Notes under the pieces: model-generated | Told to the model about the DNA's origin: nothing | Database searches by the model: none | The model's input: only the letters and a program-made list of their open reading frames with translations | From: an uncultured Eubacteriaceae bacterium | Lineage (GTDB): Bacteria; Bacillota; Clostridia; Eubacteriales; UBA1433 | Reading direction: 5' to 3' | Assembly (NCBI GenBank): GCA_937914785.1 | Contig: CALGIV010000271.1 | Span: forward strand, 1-7,442 | Length of the DNA: 7,442 bases | Made by a program: the position numbers and the translations under genes | In this document: in pieces, positions 5,601-7,442 of the stretch | Numbering within the stretch: the stretch's first letter is position 1 | Layout of the letters: every line of letters starts with the position of its first letter

Positions 5601-5608
5601 AAAATACA

Positions 5609-7165
5609 ATGACTCACAATATGTTTTGCTTCCAATGTGAACAAACAAAAAATGGCCAAGGCTGTACGACAGCCGGCATCTGCGGTAAAACGGCTGATAC
5701 GGCAAATCTGCAGGACAGCCTGACCGCCTCTCTGATCGATCTGGCCCAGGCCGTTCAAGGCCACTACACACCGACTGCGGCCACTCTGGTCAAACAGGCA
5801 TTATTCGCAACATTGACGAATGTAAACTTTGACGCTGCGGCAATTCGCGCGCTTACCGACGCGGTCAGGCGCGAAATTACGGCATATAACGGCAAAAGCA
5901 ACGATTTTGATATGACGCAGCTTTGGCAGGCGGACGAAAGCATTCGCTCCTTAAAGTCTCTGGTTCTATTCGGCCTGCGCGGCATTGCAGCTTATGCCTG
6001 CCACGCCGAAGTACTCGGCCGCACCGACGAAGAGGTCGACGCTTTTCTCTTTCGGGCACTCTATGCAGTAAAAAAAGAAACGACCGCCGATGTGTTGCTG
6101 CCGCTCGTTATGGAGACCGGCAAAGTGAATTTGGCCGTTATGAAACTGTTGTATGAAGCTAACACGGCCGCCTACGGCAAGCCGGAGCCCACAGAAGTGA
6201 CGATGAAAGTCGAAAAAGGTCCGTTTATTGTCGTCACCGGCCACGACCTGCGCGATCTCGCGTTGCTGCTGGAACAGACAAAAGACAAAGGCATCAACAT
6301 CTACACCCACGGCGAAATGCTGCCCGCACACGCTTATCCGGCATTAAAAGCATACCCGCACTTAAAGGGCAACTTCGGCACAGCGTGGCAGAATCAGCAG
6401 AAAGAGTTTGCCGACCTGCCCGCACCCATCTTATTTACCACGAACTGTCTGATGCCGCCGAGAAGCAGTTATGCCGACCGCGTCTTTACGACTGAGGTCG
6501 TCGGCTATCCGGGTATAACACATATTGATGCAAAAAAAGACTTTGCCCCCGTTATTGAAAGAGCACTTGCTCTTGGCGGTTACCCTGAAGAGAACATATT
6601 TACGGGCATTAACGGCGGCAGTACACTGACGACCGGTTTCGGACACGACACCGTGCTGTCAATCGCCGATAAAGTTATCGATGCAGTCAAGTCCGGCGCA
6701 GTAAAACATTTCTTCCTCGTCGGCGGCTGTGACGGTGCAAAACCGGGACGCAACTACTACACGGAATTTGTCAAAAAAACGCCACCCGACAGCATTATTC
6801 TTACACTTGCTTGCGGCAAATACCGCTTTAATGATATTGACCTCGGCACAGTCGGCGGCCTGCCGCGCCTGCTGGATATGGGCCAATGCAACGACGCCTA
6901 CAGCGCGATTATGGTAGCGCTCGCACTGGCCGAAGCCTTCGATTGCGGCGTCAACGATCTGCCGCTTACACTGGTGCTCTCGTGGTATGAACAAAAGGCC
7001 GTCTCTATCCTGCTCACGCTGCTGTCGCTGGATATCAAAAATATATACCTCGGCCCGACCCTGCCGGCTTTCGTCAGCGATGATGTTTTGGCTTACCTCG
7101 TTGAGAACTTTAACGTCACGCCGATTTCCACACCCGAAGAAGACTTGAAAAAGATTCTGGGTTAA
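5609..7165 (+). CDS. hcp: Hybrid cluster protein (class I), nitric oxide reductase
   Basis: 518 aa, close to the usual class I length. The N terminus carries C7-x2-C10-x8-C19-x5-C25, the same spacing as the 4Fe-4S motif of Desulfovibrio Hcp. The hybrid 4Fe-2O-2S cluster ligands are all present: H212 (GHD), E236 (THGEM), C280 (TTNC), C374 (GGCDG, the persulfide-type cysteine), C402 (ACGKYRFN), C427 (GQCND) and E461 (WYEQKA). The spacing between these residues matches the Desulfovibrio protein within one residue. Known: Hcp is a cytosolic enzyme that reduces NO to N2O and protects anaerobes from nitrosative stress; hydroxylamine reduction was the earlier assignment. The upstream iron-sulfur protein is the likely electron donor. 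Two regulator-type sites precede the gene. Nothing suggests loss of function. Confidence 0.96.
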   Translation: MTHNMFCFQCEQTKNGQGCTTAGICGKTADTANLQDSLTASLIDLAQAVQGHYTPTAATLVKQALFATLTNVNFDAAAIRALTDAVRREITAYNGKSNDFDMTQLWQADESIRSLKSLVLFGLRGIAAYACHAEVLGRTDEEVDAFLFRALYAVKKETTADVLLPLVMETGKVNLAVMKLLYEANTAAYGKPEPTEVTMKVEKGPFIVVTGHDLRDLALLLEQTKDKGINIYTHGEMLPAHAYPALKAYPHLKGNFGTAWQNQQKEFADLPAPILFTTNCLMPPRSSYADRVFTTEVVGYPGITHIDAKKDFAPVIERALALGGYPEENIFTGINGGSTLTTGFGHDTVLSIADKVIDAVKSGAVKHFFLVGGCDGAKPGRNYYTEFVKKTPPDSIILTLACGKYRFNDIDLGTVGGLPRLLDMGQCNDAYSAIMVALALAEAFDCGVNDLPLTLVLSWYEQKAVSILLTLLSLDIKNIYLGPTLPAFVSDDVLAYLVENFNVTPISTPEEDLKKILG

Positions 7166-7182
7166 AAGCAGGCGCAATAAAT

Positions 7183-7220
7183 ATAAAAGACACGCGAAAC
7201 CGGCGTGTCTTTTATTATTA
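7183..7220 (+). terminator. Intrinsic terminator after hcp
   Basis: A 13-bp perfect stem (7183-7195 pairing with 7203-7215), core AGACACGC, with a 7-nt loop. The U-rich tract is partly within the stem (TTTTATTATT). It sits between convergent genes and may work in both directions. Confidence 0.85.
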
Positions 7221-7301
7221 AAACGATCATCAATAAAGCACTATTACAACTTGCTGACAAATTAATATCGCTGTAATCTAAAGAATGTTCTTAACAGAGA
7301 A

Positions 7302-7442
7302 CTACCGCTCCGTTCCACCATCATCGGGCTGCTTATCATCAGCCCCATCTTTTTGCCCATCATCCGGACTCTTTTCACCGTCTGTTGTCTCATCCGTCTC
7401 TTCTCCAACGATAAGTTCTTCTTCCGTGCCATCCTGCAATTT
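7302..7442 (-). CDS. C-terminal tail of an unidentified protein, 5' part outside the window
   Basis: Reading inward from the right edge, 46 codons are open and end in TAG (7304-7302). The composition is strongly acidic and polar, rich in Asp, Glu, Gly, Lys and Thr, with DDGQKDGADDKQPDDGG at residues 27-43 of the visible part. This looks like a disordered tail of the kind found on secreted or cell-wall proteins, but no domain is visible and I do not name a function. The 86 bp between its stop and the hcp terminator contain nothing I can support. Confidence 0.6.
   Translation of the reverse strand, partial: KLQDGTEEELIVGEETDETTDGEKSPDDGQKDGADDKQPDDGGTER

Noticed and set aside
5525..5608. A 28-residue N-terminal extension of Hcp
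   Set aside because: The start would be TTG without a ribosome site, the stretch contains the promoter and operators, and Hcp proteins begin a few residues before the first cysteine motif.
6659..7177. A 172-codon open minus-strand frame opposite the end of hcp
   Set aside because: The plus strand encodes Hcp with all ligands intact; the antisense frame shows no domain.

Overview
The window looks like chromosome from an obligately anaerobic, moderate-GC member of the Firmicutes. I would guess Negativicutes (Megasphaera/Veillonella-type), but that rests on general protein flavour and the anaerobic Hcp/ferredoxin genes, not on a marker gene. Coding density is high, with strong AGGAGG-type ribosome binding sites and two clear intrinsic terminators. 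I see no mobile element, tRNA, rRNA or CRISPR array.

Left part (1-3960). A minus-strand gene cut by the left edge (1-1115) encodes a glycerate 2-kinase-like protein (DUF4147/MOFRL family). It is divergent, across about 200 bp, from a tight two-gene operon (1318-2637 and 2640-3878) that ends at a strong hairpin terminator (3922-3959). Both operon genes encode enolase-superfamily proteins of roughly enolase length that should not be called ordinary enolases. Both keep the three acidic metal ligands, but both have lost the catalytic Glu168 and His159 (yeast numbering). The first keeps the Lys345 equivalent and has Arg at the Lys396 position. The second has Ser at the Lys345 position and keeps the Lys396 equivalent. 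Both carry the same replacement motifs (STRYG and YSFxAYDF), so this looks like a conserved new function rather than decay. Glycerate 2-kinase makes 2-phosphoglycerate, the enolase substrate, so the three genes plausibly form one metabolic module, and the kinase itself is atypical. This is the best candidate here for an undescribed system.

Middle and right part (3981-7215). A Crp/Fnr-family regulator (minus, 3981-4637) is divergent from a ferredoxin-like protein of FrdX type (4772-5521), which is followed by a class I hybrid cluster protein, hcp (5609-7165). All Hcp cluster ligands are visible. This is the HcpR-FrdX-Hcp arrangement linked to nitric oxide/nitrosative stress in anaerobes. A perfect palindrome (TGTTGTA-N2-TACAACA) lies in the regulator's leader. 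Two related sites, 20 bp apart, precede hcp, one of them near -41.5, and a half-site lies inside the putative frdX promoter. Together they outline a local regulon. A terminator follows hcp.

Right edge (7216-7442). After a short gene-free stretch there is the acidic C-terminal tail of a minus-strand gene (7302-7442) whose body lies outside the window.
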